Shown here in pieces: positions 17,092 through 24,938 of a stretch of 40,664 nucleotides of DNA. Numbering within the stretch: position 1 is the first letter of the stretch; every line of letters starts with the position of its first letter. This DNA is from CAYUIV01 sp964444925 (GTDB taxonomy: Bacteria > Pseudomonadota > Gammaproteobacteria > Diplorickettsiales > Diplorickettsiaceae), in the NCBI GenBank assembly GCA_964444925.1, contig CAYUIV010000008.1, positions 1 through 40,664 on the forward strand, read 5' to 3'. Both the position numbers and the translations under genes were made by a program. The notes under the pieces were generated by a model. The model did not search any database, was not told where the DNA came from, and was given only the letters and a program-made list of their open reading frames with translations.

Positions 17092-18753
17092 ATGCGCAAG
17101 ACTTTCAAAAGTTTCGTACGTTGTATTTCGGTTTATGAGGTTTTTTGGGATGCTGGTTTTGACGAATTAAGCGCTTCTGTCCTAAAATACCGTTTACTAC
17201 GTTTTGTCAGTTACATTTATTTTTACTCTAAAAAAAAGTTTTTATCCTTTTTCTATACTCAACCTATTCTCTCTAGAGGAGAGAAATTACGTTACGGTCT
17301 AGAACATTTAGGCCCTGTATTTGTAAAATTTGGTCAGTTATTATCAACACGACACGACTGGATACCACAAGATATACTCGATTCACTGTCACAACTTCAA
17401 GATAATGTTCAGCCTTTTTTAGATGAACAAGTAAAATCGGTGATTGAAAATACATATGGAAAATCTATTCATGATTGTTTTCAATCATTTGATCTCGCTG
17501 CATTTGCCTCTGCATCAATTGCACAAGTTCATAGAGCGCAGTTATTCACAGGAGAACAAGTCGTTGTTAAGATCTTAAGACCAAATATTCAACATAGTAT
17601 TAAAGAAGATATTGCACTACTTTATGTCCTGGCAAAAATAGCACAATGGCATCCTATTTTAAAAAAACTTGATCCTATTGCAATTGTTGTTGAGTTTGAG
17701 CGGTGTTTGTTAAATGAATTAAATCTATTACAAGAAGCCGCAAATGCTTCCCAAATAAAACGTAACTCAAAACAATTACCCTATATTAAAATTCCTTCTA
17801 TTTACTGGGAATATACTCACCGCAATGTTCTAGTCATGGAATACTTATATGGAAATTCTATCAAAAAACATGCCTGCTTATCGCAAGAAAATGTAGATTT
17901 TAAAAAACTTGCCAACCATTTACTTGAAACATTTTTTACGCAAGCTTTTCAGGATCGTTTTTTCCATGCAGACCTTCACCCGGGTAACATTTTAATTCAT
18001 ACGGTTGCTTCTACTGTTTCTTTTGGTTTAGTAGATTTTGGTATTGTAGGCACTTTGACCGTTCAAGATAGACGTTATCTTGCAGAAAATTTGCTAGCTT
18101 TTTTAAATCAAAATTATCAAAAAGTAGCACTATTACATGTCAAGTCAGGTTGGGTACCAAAAGATACTTCTTTAGATGATTTTACAACTGCAATACGTTT
18201 AATTGGTGAACCGATCTTTGATCGTTCTTTATATAAAATTTCAATCTCGCAGGTATTATCAAATCTATTCCAGACTGCAAATAAATTTCATATGAAACTA
18301 CAACCACAGCTATTACTTTTGCAAAAAACACTATTTAATGTAGAGAGTATTAGCCGCCAACTCGATCCAAAAATTGATTTATGGGAAGCGATTCGTCCTT
18401 TCTTAAATCGTTGGTTACAGCTGCAAATAAGTTCAAAATATATTTTTCAAGAATTACAACGCTCACTTCCTATGCTTTTAGAAAAGCTTCCTGAACTATC
18501 AGATCTTCTAAATACAAAAAGCGATGTAGAGAATAATCAGTTTTTAAGAGCGCCTGTAATTATACAAAATTTTTCCAAAAAATCTCAATTATTTAAATCT
18601 TATCTTCTTAGAATCAGCGGTATACTTTTACTCTTACTCCCCTTTACATCAATGATTTCAAAGCACATTGGTCCCTTTCTGTTAGTTATACATCCGGATA
18701 TTTTTTTCATCGTATTTAAAATTATGGGTTGTATACTTATTTTAATTAGCTAG
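17092..18753 (+). CDS. ubiB: ubiquinone biosynthesis regulatory kinase-like protein UbiB
   Basis: A 553-residue member of the ABC1/ADCK/UbiB atypical kinase-like family, needed for ubiquinone production. Seen in order: the KxGQ motif in GPVFVKFGQLLSTR (about 75-88), the Ala-rich nucleotide loop as ASASIAQVHRAQL in place of a glycine loop, the Lys of VVVKILRP, the catalytic HADLHPGN, and the metal-binding DFG of LVDFGIVG. Two hydrophobic helices at the C-terminus (about 500-553) anchor it in the inner membrane. Length matches E. coli (546). It follows ubiJ by 5 bases. Confidence 0.96.
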   Translation: MRKTFKSFVRCISVYEVFWDAGFDELSASVLKYRLLRFVSYIYFYSKKKFLSFFYTQPILSRGEKLRYGLEHLGPVFVKFGQLLSTRHDWIPQDILDSLSQLQDNVQPFLDEQVKSVIENTYGKSIHDCFQSFDLAAFASASIAQVHRAQLFTGEQVVVKILRPNIQHSIKEDIALLYVLAKIAQWHPILKKLDPIAIVVEFERCLLNELNLLQEAANASQIKRNSKQLPYIKIPSIYWEYTHRNVLVMEYLYGNSIKKHACLSQENVDFKKLANHLLETFFTQAFQDRFFHADLHPGNILIHTVASTVSFGLVDFGIVGTLTVQDRRYLAENLLAFLNQNYQKVALLHVKSGWVPKDTSLDDFTTAIRLIGEPIFDRSLYKISISQVLSNLFQTANKFHMKLQPQLLLLQKTLFNVESISRQLDPKIDLWEAIRPFLNRWLQLQISSKYIFQELQRSLPMLLEKLPELSDLLNTKSDVENNQFLRAPVIIQNFSKKSQLFKSYLLRISGILLLLLPFTSMISKHIGPFLLVIHPDIFFIVFKIMGCILILIS

Positions 18754-18761
18754 TATGCCGT

Positions 18762-19655
18762 GTGTTCAAACTCCAGGTTAATTTTTTATTATTTCTTATC
18801 CATGTTGCTGCTTATTGTCAATCTTTGCATGATATTGAGACTGAGCTGACTGCTCGCATTATTACTAAAATACAACTGAATCAAAAGCGCATAATTAGCA
18901 AACATCATGTCAATAAAAAAACACAATGCTTTACCGATAATAAAGTATTCTCACCGATTACAGTTGTTATTGATCCAGGCCACGGAGGTCATGATAAAGG
19001 GAGTTTTAATAAAATAGCACACTTAAAAGAAAAAGATATTACTTTGCAAATTTCGAAAAAATTACAAATAGATATTAATCGGTTACCAAAATTTCAAGCT
19101 TTCCTGACACGTCAAAGCGATATTTATGTTCCTTTAAGAGAACGACTAAAAGTTGCTAAAATGCATCAAGCAGATTTATTTCTTTCAGTTCATGCGGATA
19201 GTTTTATTCACTCTCATGCACGAGGAGCTTCTGTTTTTACATTATCTTTAAAAGGTGCAACCAGTGAAGCTGCAAAATGGATTGCAGAACAAGAAAATTA
19301 TTCTGAATTAGGTGGTACGAGTTTAAAAGCGCAAGATACCTTATTGCGAGCAGTACTGATTAATCTTTCGCAAACGGTTACGATGACGCGAAGCTTTACT
19401 GCAGCTCAATGTATTTTAAAAGAACTAGGTAAAACAATATTTTTACACCAAAATACTGTTGAGAAAGGAGGCTTTGTTGTACTTAAATCACCTGATGTGC
19501 CTTCGGTACTTATTGAAGTTGGTTTTCTCTCTAATTCTTTAGAGGCATATCGGTTGAACGATCCAACATACCAAGCGCATTTATCAAAAGCAATTACAAA
19601 AGGTGTATATACCTATTTTACTACCTGCAAAAATAGGGTGACTACATCGTTATAG
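18762..19655 (+). CDS. N-acetylmuramoyl-L-alanine amidase (AmiA/AmiC type)
   Basis: A 297-residue exported zinc amidase (Amidase_3) that cleaves septal peptidoglycan during cell separation. The start is GTG at 18762, directly preceding a signal peptide (about residues 1-20). Catalytic landmarks are VVIDPGHGGHDKG (first zinc His), a Glu in LKEKDITLQ, LSVHADSF (second His), and VLIEVGFLSN (catalytic Glu). Between the last two is the helical insertion (about 160-215) found in EnvC/NlpD-activated amidases, suggesting conditional activity. Only about 45 residues separate the signal peptide from the catalytic domain, so an AMIN targeting domain like that of E. coli AmiC appears absent. The 3' end overlaps convergent hemW by 43 bases. 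Confidence 0.92.
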   Translation: MFKLQVNFLLFLIHVAAYCQSLHDIETELTARIITKIQLNQKRIISKHHVNKKTQCFTDNKVFSPITVVIDPGHGGHDKGSFNKIAHLKEKDITLQISKKLQIDINRLPKFQAFLTRQSDIYVPLRERLKVAKMHQADLFLSVHADSFIHSHARGASVFTLSLKGATSEAAKWIAEQENYSELGGTSLKAQDTLLRAVLINLSQTVTMTRSFTAAQCILKELGKTIFLHQNTVEKGGFVVLKSPDVPSVLIEVGFLSNSLEAYRLNDPTYQAHLSKAITKGVYTYFTTCKNRVTTSL

Positions 19656-20767
19656 AAACGCTTTCCAAGGGCAGTCAGTTCAATCCCTTTTGCATCCCAA
19701 GTGAGTAAATCTTTATGCACTGCTTGCTGTAGCGGCAATGCAATGGTTTTAAAAGATAAACCAGTCCTGTTCTCAAATAGTTTTTCTGAAATAGGTTGAT
19801 AATAACGCAGCGCATTTAACATAAAGTCAAACACCAAGGTCTTTTTATCTAAAAATTTTACATCTTGCCTTAAATAACCTGCTCGCGTGAGATAAGCTTT
19901 AGGATGAGATAATTTTCGATAACGTATAATTCGGTTATTTTTCGCATCCGTTACTTTACTTGATGCCCCTGGTCCAACACCAATATAATCACCAAACTGC
20001 CAATAGTTACAGTTGTGCTGGCATTCAAAGCCGGATAGGCTAAATGCCGAAATTTCATACCGGTTTAAATGATGCTTCTTCAAATATTCATAGCCTTTTT
20101 GCTCTAAATTCTCAATCAATTGTTCGGAAGGGAGTGATGAAGGCGGCTGATGAAAAAAAGCAGTATGTGGCTCGAGTGTTAATTGGTACCATGAAATATG
20201 TGGTGGATTAAACTGTAGAGCATATTTTAAATCTTGTACCCCTTCATACAATACTTGACGAGATAGCCCATACATAAGATCGATATTAAAATTTTCAAAT
20301 CCAGCCGATTTTGCTGTTAGAATCGCTTGATGCGCATCGTCACTATTATGCGTGCGACCCAATTGCTTTAAATGTAATGTATTGAAGCTTTGTATACCAA
20401 GAGAAAGTCTATTAATACCTGCTGTATAGTAATGCATGAAACGATGTACATCTACACTATTAGGATTTGTTTCTAGTGTGATTTCTGTATTTTTGTTAAT
20501 ACCTATTAATGCATCAATGGTTTTCAAAAGATAAGTAATTGCATCACCTGATAATAGGCTTGGTGTGCCTCCTCCAAAGTAAACACTCACTAACTTTCTA
20601 TTTTGTACAATAGATAATTCCTGATGTAGGTCTTTGATTAACGTTTCTATATAAAGATTTTCTGGTATAGGGTCATGTAGGGTGTGCGCATTAAAATCGC
20701 AATATGGACACTTTTTTATACACCAGGGAAAGTGAAGATACAACGAGAGTGGGGGCAAGGTTAGCAT
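19613..20767 (-). CDS. hemW: heme chaperone HemW (radical SAM, HemN-like)
   Basis: A 384-residue radical SAM protein. The N-terminus reads YLHFPWCIKKCPYCDF, the CxxxCxxC cluster motif followed by Phe, as in HemW rather than the extra Cys of true coproporphyrinogen dehydrogenase HemN. Further family motifs are VYFGGGTPSLL, ITLETNPNSVD, INRLSLGIQSFN and NFNIDLMYGL. HemW binds heme and passes it to respiratory proteins; these genes are often mislabelled as coproporphyrinogen oxidase. I take the ATG at 20767; a GTG one codon upstream is also in frame. Its 3' end runs 43 bases into the amidase gene. Confidence 0.95.
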   Translation of the reverse strand: MLTLPPLSLYLHFPWCIKKCPYCDFNAHTLHDPIPENLYIETLIKDLHQELSIVQNRKLVSVYFGGGTPSLLSGDAITYLLKTIDALIGINKNTEITLETNPNSVDVHRFMHYYTAGINRLSLGIQSFNTLHLKQLGRTHNSDDAHQAILTAKSAGFENFNIDLMYGLSRQVLYEGVQDLKYALQFNPPHISWYQLTLEPHTAFFHQPPSSLPSEQLIENLEQKGYEYLKKHHLNRYEISAFSLSGFECQHNCNYWQFGDYIGVGPGASSKVTDAKNNRIIRYRKLSHPKAYLTRAGYLRQDVKFLDKKTLVFDFMLNALRYYQPISEKLFENRTGLSFKTIALPLQQAVHKDLLTWDAKGIELTALGKRFYNDVVTLFLQVVK

Positions 20768-20785
20768 CACTGTAATAGAGCACGA

Positions 20786-20862
20786 TGGCGCGCCCGGAGA
20801 GACTTGAACTCCCGACCCCCAAGTTCGTAGCCTGGTGCTCTATCCAACTGAGCTACGGGCGC
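20786..20862 (-). tRNA. tRNA-Arg (anticodon ACG)
   Basis: A 77-base cloverleaf on the minus strand. The acceptor stem is GCGCCCG/CGGGCGC, the D arm GCTCAGTTGGATAGAGC, and the anticodon stem CCAGG/CTTGG with loop CTACGAA, giving ACG (read as ICG, for CGU/CGC/CGA). The T arm includes GGTTCAAGT-like bases, and CCA is encoded. It follows tRNA-Ser(GCU) in the order csrA-tRNA-Ser-tRNA-Arg seen in many gammaproteobacteria. Confidence 0.97.
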
Positions 20863-20884
20863 AAAAAACAGTTTTGAAAAGTGC

Positions 20885-20975
20885 TGGCGGAGAGAGAGGG
20901 ATTCGAACCCTCGATGAGATTTTTGCCCATACTCCCTTAGCAGGGGAGCGCCTTCAGCCACTCGGCCATCTCTCC
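20885..20975 (-). tRNA. tRNA-Ser (anticodon GCT)
   Basis: A 91-base class II tRNA on the minus strand with a long variable arm, as expected for serine. The acceptor stem is GGAGAGA/TCTCTCC, the anticodon loop CTGCTAA (GCT, reading AGC/AGU), the T loop GGTTCGAATCC, and CCA is encoded. It lies 22 bases upstream of tRNA-Arg, so the two are probably processed from one transcript. Confidence 0.97.
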
Positions 20976-20993
20976 TTTCACGTTTGAAGAGTC

Positions 20994-20999
20994 AGTATA
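20994..20999 (-). promoter_or_regulatory. possible -10 element for the tRNA pair
   Basis: TATACT on the minus strand lies 18 bases before the 5' end of tRNA-Ser. No good -35 hexamer is found at 16-18 bases, so this is weak; the tRNAs may instead be read through from csrA. Confidence 0.25.
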
Positions 21000-21052
21000 A
21001 CATAGTCTTTCGCAAAAACAGCGGTTATATCTTAGCAAAGCTTTGATAATAC

Positions 21053-21349
21053 TTACTCATCCGTATCTATGTCAGTAGTCTCTGTATCAAAAAACATTTC
21101 AGATTCTTTCTCTTGTTGAATCCTATCAAAAATTTCTTTTCGATGGACAATAATCCCCTTATCCGCATCAATACCTACACGAATTTGATTTCCTTTAACT
21201 CCAAGTACAGTGATAGTAATAAGATCATTATTTTTCTCTGATGAGAGATCTGTATCCATCTCTTGAGTTTTTATATCATTCTCCAATTTTACTGAATTGT
21301 TCGTTTTTATAATGATCGATTCGCCAGGGCGGCGTGTCAAAATAAGCAT
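21053..21349 (-). CDS. csrA: carbon storage regulator CsrA with internal insertion
   Basis: A global post-transcriptional regulator that binds GGA-containing mRNA leaders as a dimer. The ends of the fold are textbook: MLILTRRPGESIII at the start and ITITVLGVKGNQIRVGI plus IIVHRKEIFDRIQQEK after it, including the RNA-contact regions (LTRR and VHRKEI with Arg70). It is 98 residues instead of about 60-65. Relative to E. coli CsrA, about 26 residues (16-41), rich in Asp, Glu, Asn and Lys, are inserted between the first two beta strands, and the C-terminal tail is strongly acidic (DTETTDIDTDE). The ATG has a strong AAGGGGGA upstream. The position before tRNA-Ser/tRNA-Arg is the normal gammaproteobacterial one. 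Confidence 0.93.
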   Translation of the reverse strand: MLILTRRPGESIIIKTNNSVKLENDIKTQEMDTDLSSEKNNDLITITVLGVKGNQIRVGIDADKGIIVHRKEIFDRIQQEKESEMFFDTETTDIDTDE

Positions 21350-21459
21350 TTTATTCCCCCTTTTCTATACACGACTTATAGAATACAAACTTGCCGCTTT
21401 CTTCTCTATCTCAAAAAGCATCAAACTTTTCAAATAGAATAACATCGCGAAAGGCACGC

Positions 21460-21493
21460 ATTATAACTGCTTGAACCTTAAGGAATCCTTAAG
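21460..21493 (-). promoter_or_regulatory. candidate csrA promoter with palindromic operator
   Basis: On the minus strand a consensus TATAAT (21460-21465) lies about 110 bases upstream of csrA. Where the -35 box should be (about 21483-21488) there is no TTGACA. Instead there is a perfect 17-base palindrome, CTTAAGGA-A-TCCTTAAG (21477-21493). A strong -10 with a missing -35 overlapped by a palindrome suggests an activator- or repressor-controlled promoter. The regulator is unknown. Confidence 0.4.
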
Positions 21494-21588
21494 AAAGAAT
21501 ATGATACTGTAAAGTGTCAATCGCCTCTAACTAACAAGATGTGCTGTTGACTAAAGTCAATAGTCAATACTGTAGCTTAAGATACTAC

Positions 21589-21607
21589 AAAAAGCGAATT
21601 GCTTTTT
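21589..21607 (-). terminator. putative intrinsic terminator after the XRE/S24 gene
   Basis: A hairpin of seven pairs (AAAAAGC/GCTTTTT) with a 5-base loop and T-runs on both strands, 46 bases beyond the stop codon of the minus-strand XRE gene. The stem has only two G-C pairs, so it would be weak and possibly bidirectional. Confidence 0.45.
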
Positions 21608-21652
21608 TACAATGCACACACTTTCACATAAAGCTTGATTATCTTCAGATTA

Positions 21653-22372
21653 CTATTGATAAAAATTTCGCCACAAACGTGTGACAGGAGCAAGTGCTAG
21701 TATATCTTGTGCAAATAACTGCAAAATAGGATTGTATTCTAATACAACTTCTATATTTATAGGATATATGCCAATTTTATGATGCATGTCATTGAAAATT
21801 TTAATTTTTCTAATTAAATAACTATTTGATCTAAGCAACACAATACAAATCTTATTATTTGCCAATGAGAGCTGATGTGCTGACAATTGTATACCACCTA
21901 AAAAATCACCATTTTGATAAATGGGAAACATACTATCATCAGATAATTGAAAAATGAGATGATTTGGATAACAGTGTTTAAAAAATTGTATCTCTTTATT
22001 GCAATTTTCGTCTTCAGTCTCTATCACAGTAGTTTCATTGACGACATTTAAAATGTTTAAATCATTCCTTTTTGTATAAGAAAAACGAGATAATCTATTT
22101 TGATTAACGATCCTAGGTGACATTCCAATCCCATGAAGTAGCCAAATAACAGCACAATCGATTCCTTCTGATTGTATTGCTTTTACAATTTTTTGAGCAC
22201 CTTTCTCTGTTAAACCGTTATCTTGGCCGTGTTCCCATCTGACTAATGTAGTCCTTGAAATATTACAAAAAGAAGCAAATTTTTCTCCAATCATTCCAAC
22301 CATACTACGAATATAATTGAGACGTTTCCCACGTTCAATTTTTAATACATTATTGTCTACTTTATTTGACAT
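21653..22372 (-). CDS. XRE-family regulator with S24/LexA-like C-terminal domain
   Basis: A 239-residue phage-repressor-like protein. Residues about 12-75 form a helix-turn-helix: GEKFASFCNISRTTLVRWEHG is the Xre-type core. Residues about 130-235 resemble the S24 (LexA/CI) fold, with the Ser region in FQLSDDSMFPIYQNGDF. At the site expected to hold the catalytic Lys I read LIRKIKI, with Arg at the most likely position, and there is no clear Ala-Gly cleavage site, so it is probably not a self-cleaving repressor. Despite the resemblance there are no other phage genes nearby. It is divergent from the LuxR-type gene across 151 bp and may regulate itself and that gene. Confidence 0.82.
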   Translation of the reverse strand: MSNKVDNNVLKIERGKRLNYIRSMVGMIGEKFASFCNISRTTLVRWEHGQDNGLTEKGAQKIVKAIQSEGIDCAVIWLLHGIGMSPRIVNQNRLSRFSYTKRNDLNILNVVNETTVIETEDENCNKEIQFFKHCYPNHLIFQLSDDSMFPIYQNGDFLGGIQLSAHQLSLANNKICIVLLRSNSYLIRKIKIFNDMHHKIGIYPINIEVVLEYNPILQLFAQDILALAPVTRLWRNFYQ

Positions 22373-22383
22373 TTTGTTCAGTT

Positions 22384-22413
22384 AATATAAAATTTTTATC
22401 ATAAATGCTTCAA
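22384..22413 (-). promoter_or_regulatory. candidate promoter of the XRE/S24 gene
   Basis: TTGAAG (22408-22413), an 18-base spacer and TATATT (22384-22389) on the minus strand. The -10 box ends only 11 bases before the ATG, so transcription would begin about 5 bases upstream of the start codon. The mRNA would be nearly leaderless, which fits the absence of a Shine-Dalgarno sequence. Confidence 0.35.
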
Positions 22414-22456
22414 AAAGTGAGTTAAAAATCTTTTTTTAATTTTTTATAAAGCATTT

Positions 22457-22473
22457 TGTTATTTATTTTAACA
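22457..22473. promoter_or_regulatory. inverted repeat, possible operator between XRE and LuxR genes
   Basis: TGTTA-N7-TAACA is a perfect dyad in the middle of the divergent intergenic region. A shared ATTTTGTT also occurs here and at the XRE start codon. It could be an XRE or LuxR binding site, but the sequence is very AT-rich and chance is possible. Confidence 0.3.
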
Positions 22474-22523
22474 TAAAAATTGTCCTAGAAAAAAGCTACG
22501 TACAAATATCAAATTAATAGACA

Positions 22524-22943
22524 ATGTTTTCTAAAAATTTTCTCAACCATACCCTTGCTATCAAGCTACTTTCCTCGCTTGGCAATCTACAGCCGAAACC
22601 TCAACAAATTAAATTAATAGAAAATTTATTACTTAAAATCAACTGTCAGCACACAATTTTTTTTAATCAAAAATTAAGTGAAAGTGAGAAAAATTGTTTA
22701 TTGTTGGCAGCAGAAGGAAAAACTATTCAACAAACGGCTTATTTACTATCAGTAAAAACATCAACAGTCACAACCCTGCGAAAACGTACCTTAAATAAAT
22801 TAGGCTGTCGCTCTATGGCGCATGCTGTTTTTGTAGGTTTACATCACCATTGCTTATGCAATAATCATTTTTCTCTTCATACAAATCAACCGTTGTCTGC
22901 TGGCAAACGCACAGTAAAGAATCATTTACCACCTGAAGATTAA
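22524..22943 (+). CDS. small LuxR/GerE-type DNA-binding protein
   Basis: A 139-residue protein whose only recognisable part is a GerE-type helix-turn-helix at about residues 48-108: LSESEKNCLLLAAEGKTIQQ, then the recognition region SVKTSTVTTLRKRTLNKLGC. The N-terminal 47 residues are too short for a receiver or autoinducer-binding domain, so the input signal is unknown. The C-terminal 30 residues are rich in His, Cys and Asn. It is divergent from the XRE/S24 repressor and 48 bases upstream of lolC on the same strand, which raises the possibility that it is cotranscribed with the lipoprotein export genes. Confidence 0.78.
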   Translation: MFSKNFLNHTLAIKLLSSLGNLQPKPQQIKLIENLLLKINCQHTIFFNQKLSESEKNCLLLAAEGKTIQQTAYLLSVKTSTVTTLRKRTLNKLGCRSMAHAVFVGLHHHCLCNNHFSLHTNQPLSAGKRTVKNHLPPED

Positions 22944-22991
22944 ATGTGATTTAATGGCAGTGTTACATTTCATTCGTCTTTTTTTTGTAAA

Positions 22992-24239
22992 ATGTTTTTA
23001 CCTACTTACATTGGACTACGCTATTTAAAATCTAAAAAACGTACATATTTTACTTCATTTATTACGGGTATATCGATACTTGGTATTGCACTGAGTGTAA
23101 CGGTTTTGATCACAGTACTTTCTGTTATGAACGGATTTGAAGTTTCGATACGAGAAAAAATTTTTAGTACGGCGTATCATATTACTGCATACAATACCAG
23201 CAACACTCAATTGAAACGATGGAAAGGAATAAGAGAACAGCTACTTAAAACAGTACACGTTTTAGGAAGTGCACCTTTTATAAGTGGACAAGCTTTATTA
23301 CTGAAAGGTCATCAGAACAAATTCGTTATGATTTACGGTGTTTTACCAAAATTTGAGAAAACAGTTTCTCTCATTTCGACAAAAATGATTCGAGGCAGTT
23401 TTAATTTAGAGTCACAAAAAAATCAAATTTTACTGGGTATGCGATTAGCCAAAACATTGAATGTGGGTGTTGGTCAAAAATTAACATTACTTGTACCTAA
23501 AAAATCGAAAGGAGATTTAGTGATTGCGCCTGTTCTTAAAGAATTGACAGTCTTAGGTATTTTTGAAACAAAAAGTGGTTTTGATACAGATAGTGCTTTG
23601 GCTTATATGCATCTTGAAGATATGCAAGATTTATATAAAAACAGTGAGAAAATGACAGGCCTGAATATCAAAATTGATCATCTATATCATGCTCCAACAC
23701 TCAGTACTGATTTATCTAGTACCATTTTAAAAAAATATGTTGTCACTAATTGGACTGATTATTATGCAAGCTTATTTGCTGCAATTAATCTTGAAAAGAA
23801 TATTATGTTTTTCACATTATTACTTTTAGTATCTATTGCTGCCTTCAATTTAATTTCTTCACTGATGATGATTGTCAATGAAAAAAAAGCTGAAATAGCA
23901 ATATTACGAACGTTAGGTGCAAGTCGTACCAATATTTTACAAATATTTATTTTTCAAGGTAGTTTAATTGGTATCGTAGGTATTGTCATTGGTGTAGGTA
24001 TTGGTACGCTACTTTCAATACATATTGGCACCATCATTGACACTATTGAAACGGTATTACAAATTAACTTCCTGACCTCACATCCTTTTAGTAACATGGA
24101 TCGCATTCCTTCTCAACTATATATGCATGATATAGTAAAAGTGAGCTTTGCTTCTTTTATGATGAGTTTTATCGCAACCATTTATCCTGCATGGCAAGCT
24201 GCAAATACTTTACCTGTGGAAGGTTTACGTTATAAATAA
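22992..24239 (+). CDS. lolC: lipoprotein-releasing ABC permease LolC/LolE family
   Basis: A 415-residue inner-membrane permease of the LolCDE complex, which extracts mature lipoproteins from the inner membrane and hands them to LolA. The N-terminus is typical: YIGLRYLKSKKRTYFTSFIT, then a first helix ending in VLSVMNGFEVSIREKI. A large periplasmic domain (about 50-265) follows, and then three C-terminal helices (about 270-300, 318-350, 375-405) with the FtsX-family signature EKKAEIAILRTLGASRTNIL. Only one permease gene precedes lolD and no lolE follows, so the complex may use two copies of this protein, or the partner is elsewhere. Confidence 0.93.
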   Translation: MFLPTYIGLRYLKSKKRTYFTSFITGISILGIALSVTVLITVLSVMNGFEVSIREKIFSTAYHITAYNTSNTQLKRWKGIREQLLKTVHVLGSAPFISGQALLLKGHQNKFVMIYGVLPKFEKTVSLISTKMIRGSFNLESQKNQILLGMRLAKTLNVGVGQKLTLLVPKKSKGDLVIAPVLKELTVLGIFETKSGFDTDSALAYMHLEDMQDLYKNSEKMTGLNIKIDHLYHAPTLSTDLSSTILKKYVVTNWTDYYASLFAAINLEKNIMFFTLLLLVSIAAFNLISSLMMIVNEKKAEIAILRTLGASRTNILQIFIFQGSLIGIVGIVIGVGIGTLLSIHIGTIIDTIETVLQINFLTSHPFSNMDRIPSQLYMHDIVKVSFASFMMSFIATIYPAWQAANTLPVEGLRYK

Positions 24240-24257
24240 TTTTTTGTCGTCGTATCT

Positions 24258-24938
24258 ATGTCAAAAGCACCATTACTCTCATGTCAAAATGTTGAGAAAA
24301 TTGTTCAAAATGGAGAACATCAAACAAAGATACTTGATCGGGTAAATCTTACACTGCAAACGCATCAACATTTAGCAATTGTCGGAAGCTCAGGAAGTGG
24401 TAAGAGTACACTACTACATATTTTAGGAGGATTAGAATATCCTACTTCAGGTTCAGTTTATTTTGAATCACATGCGTTTCAACAATTGAACCATAAGCAT
24501 TTAAATATAATACGCAATCGCTATATCGGATTCATTTATCAATTTCATCATCTTTTACCTGCTTTTACGGTCCTTGAAAATGTTTGTCTTCCTCTATATA
24601 TTCAAGGCATCTCAAAAAAAGAAGCACAAAAGAGAGCAAGTGCTTTATTAGAACAATTGAATCTTACACACCGCATACAACACAAACCAAGCGCATTATC
24701 TGGAGGAGAAAAGCAGCGAACGGCAATCGCACGCGCGTTCATTACAAATCCTAAATGTGTATTTGCAGATGAGCCAACTGGTAATCTTGATCAAGAAACC
24801 GCAAATACTGTTTTTAACACATTGCTTACTTTTCACCAAACAAGCATTGTATTAGTGACACATGATCTTCAATTAGCAAAAAAAATGGATAAGATACTAC
24901 AACTTAAAAACGGGAAATTAATACCATTTATTGCTTAA
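24258..24938 (+). CDS. lolD: lipoprotein-releasing system ATPase LolD
   Basis: A 226-residue ABC ATPase that powers lipoprotein release. Motifs are Walker A GSSGSGKST (about 43-51), the Q-loop in FIYQFHHLLPAFTVLENV, signature LSGGEKQRTAIARA, Walker B CVFADEPTGNLD, and the H-loop in VLVTHDLQLA. Length and the sequence ADEPTGNLD place it in the LolD/MacB/FtsE group. The position 18 bases after the LolC-type permease decides in favour of LolD. Its last 21 bases overlap the convergent dacA. Confidence 0.95.
   Translation: MSKAPLLSCQNVEKIVQNGEHQTKILDRVNLTLQTHQHLAIVGSSGSGKSTLLHILGGLEYPTSGSVYFESHAFQQLNHKHLNIIRNRYIGFIYQFHHLLPAFTVLENVCLPLYIQGISKKEAQKRASALLEQLNLTHRIQHKPSALSGGEKQRTAIARAFITNPKCVFADEPTGNLDQETANTVFNTLLTFHQTSIVLVTHDLQLAKKMDKILQLKNGKLIPFIA

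Noticed and set aside
20767..20961. 64-codon frame on the minus strand
   Set aside because: It lies across both tRNA genes; its text is translated tRNA.
21053..21349. Long CsrA as an assembly or frameshift artefact
   Set aside because: Both flanks stay in one frame and the insertion is an exact multiple of three with protein-like composition.
21653..22372. Prophage based on the repressor-like XRE/S24 gene
   Set aside because: No integrase, structural, lysis or attachment-site features are nearby; neighbours are chromosomal.
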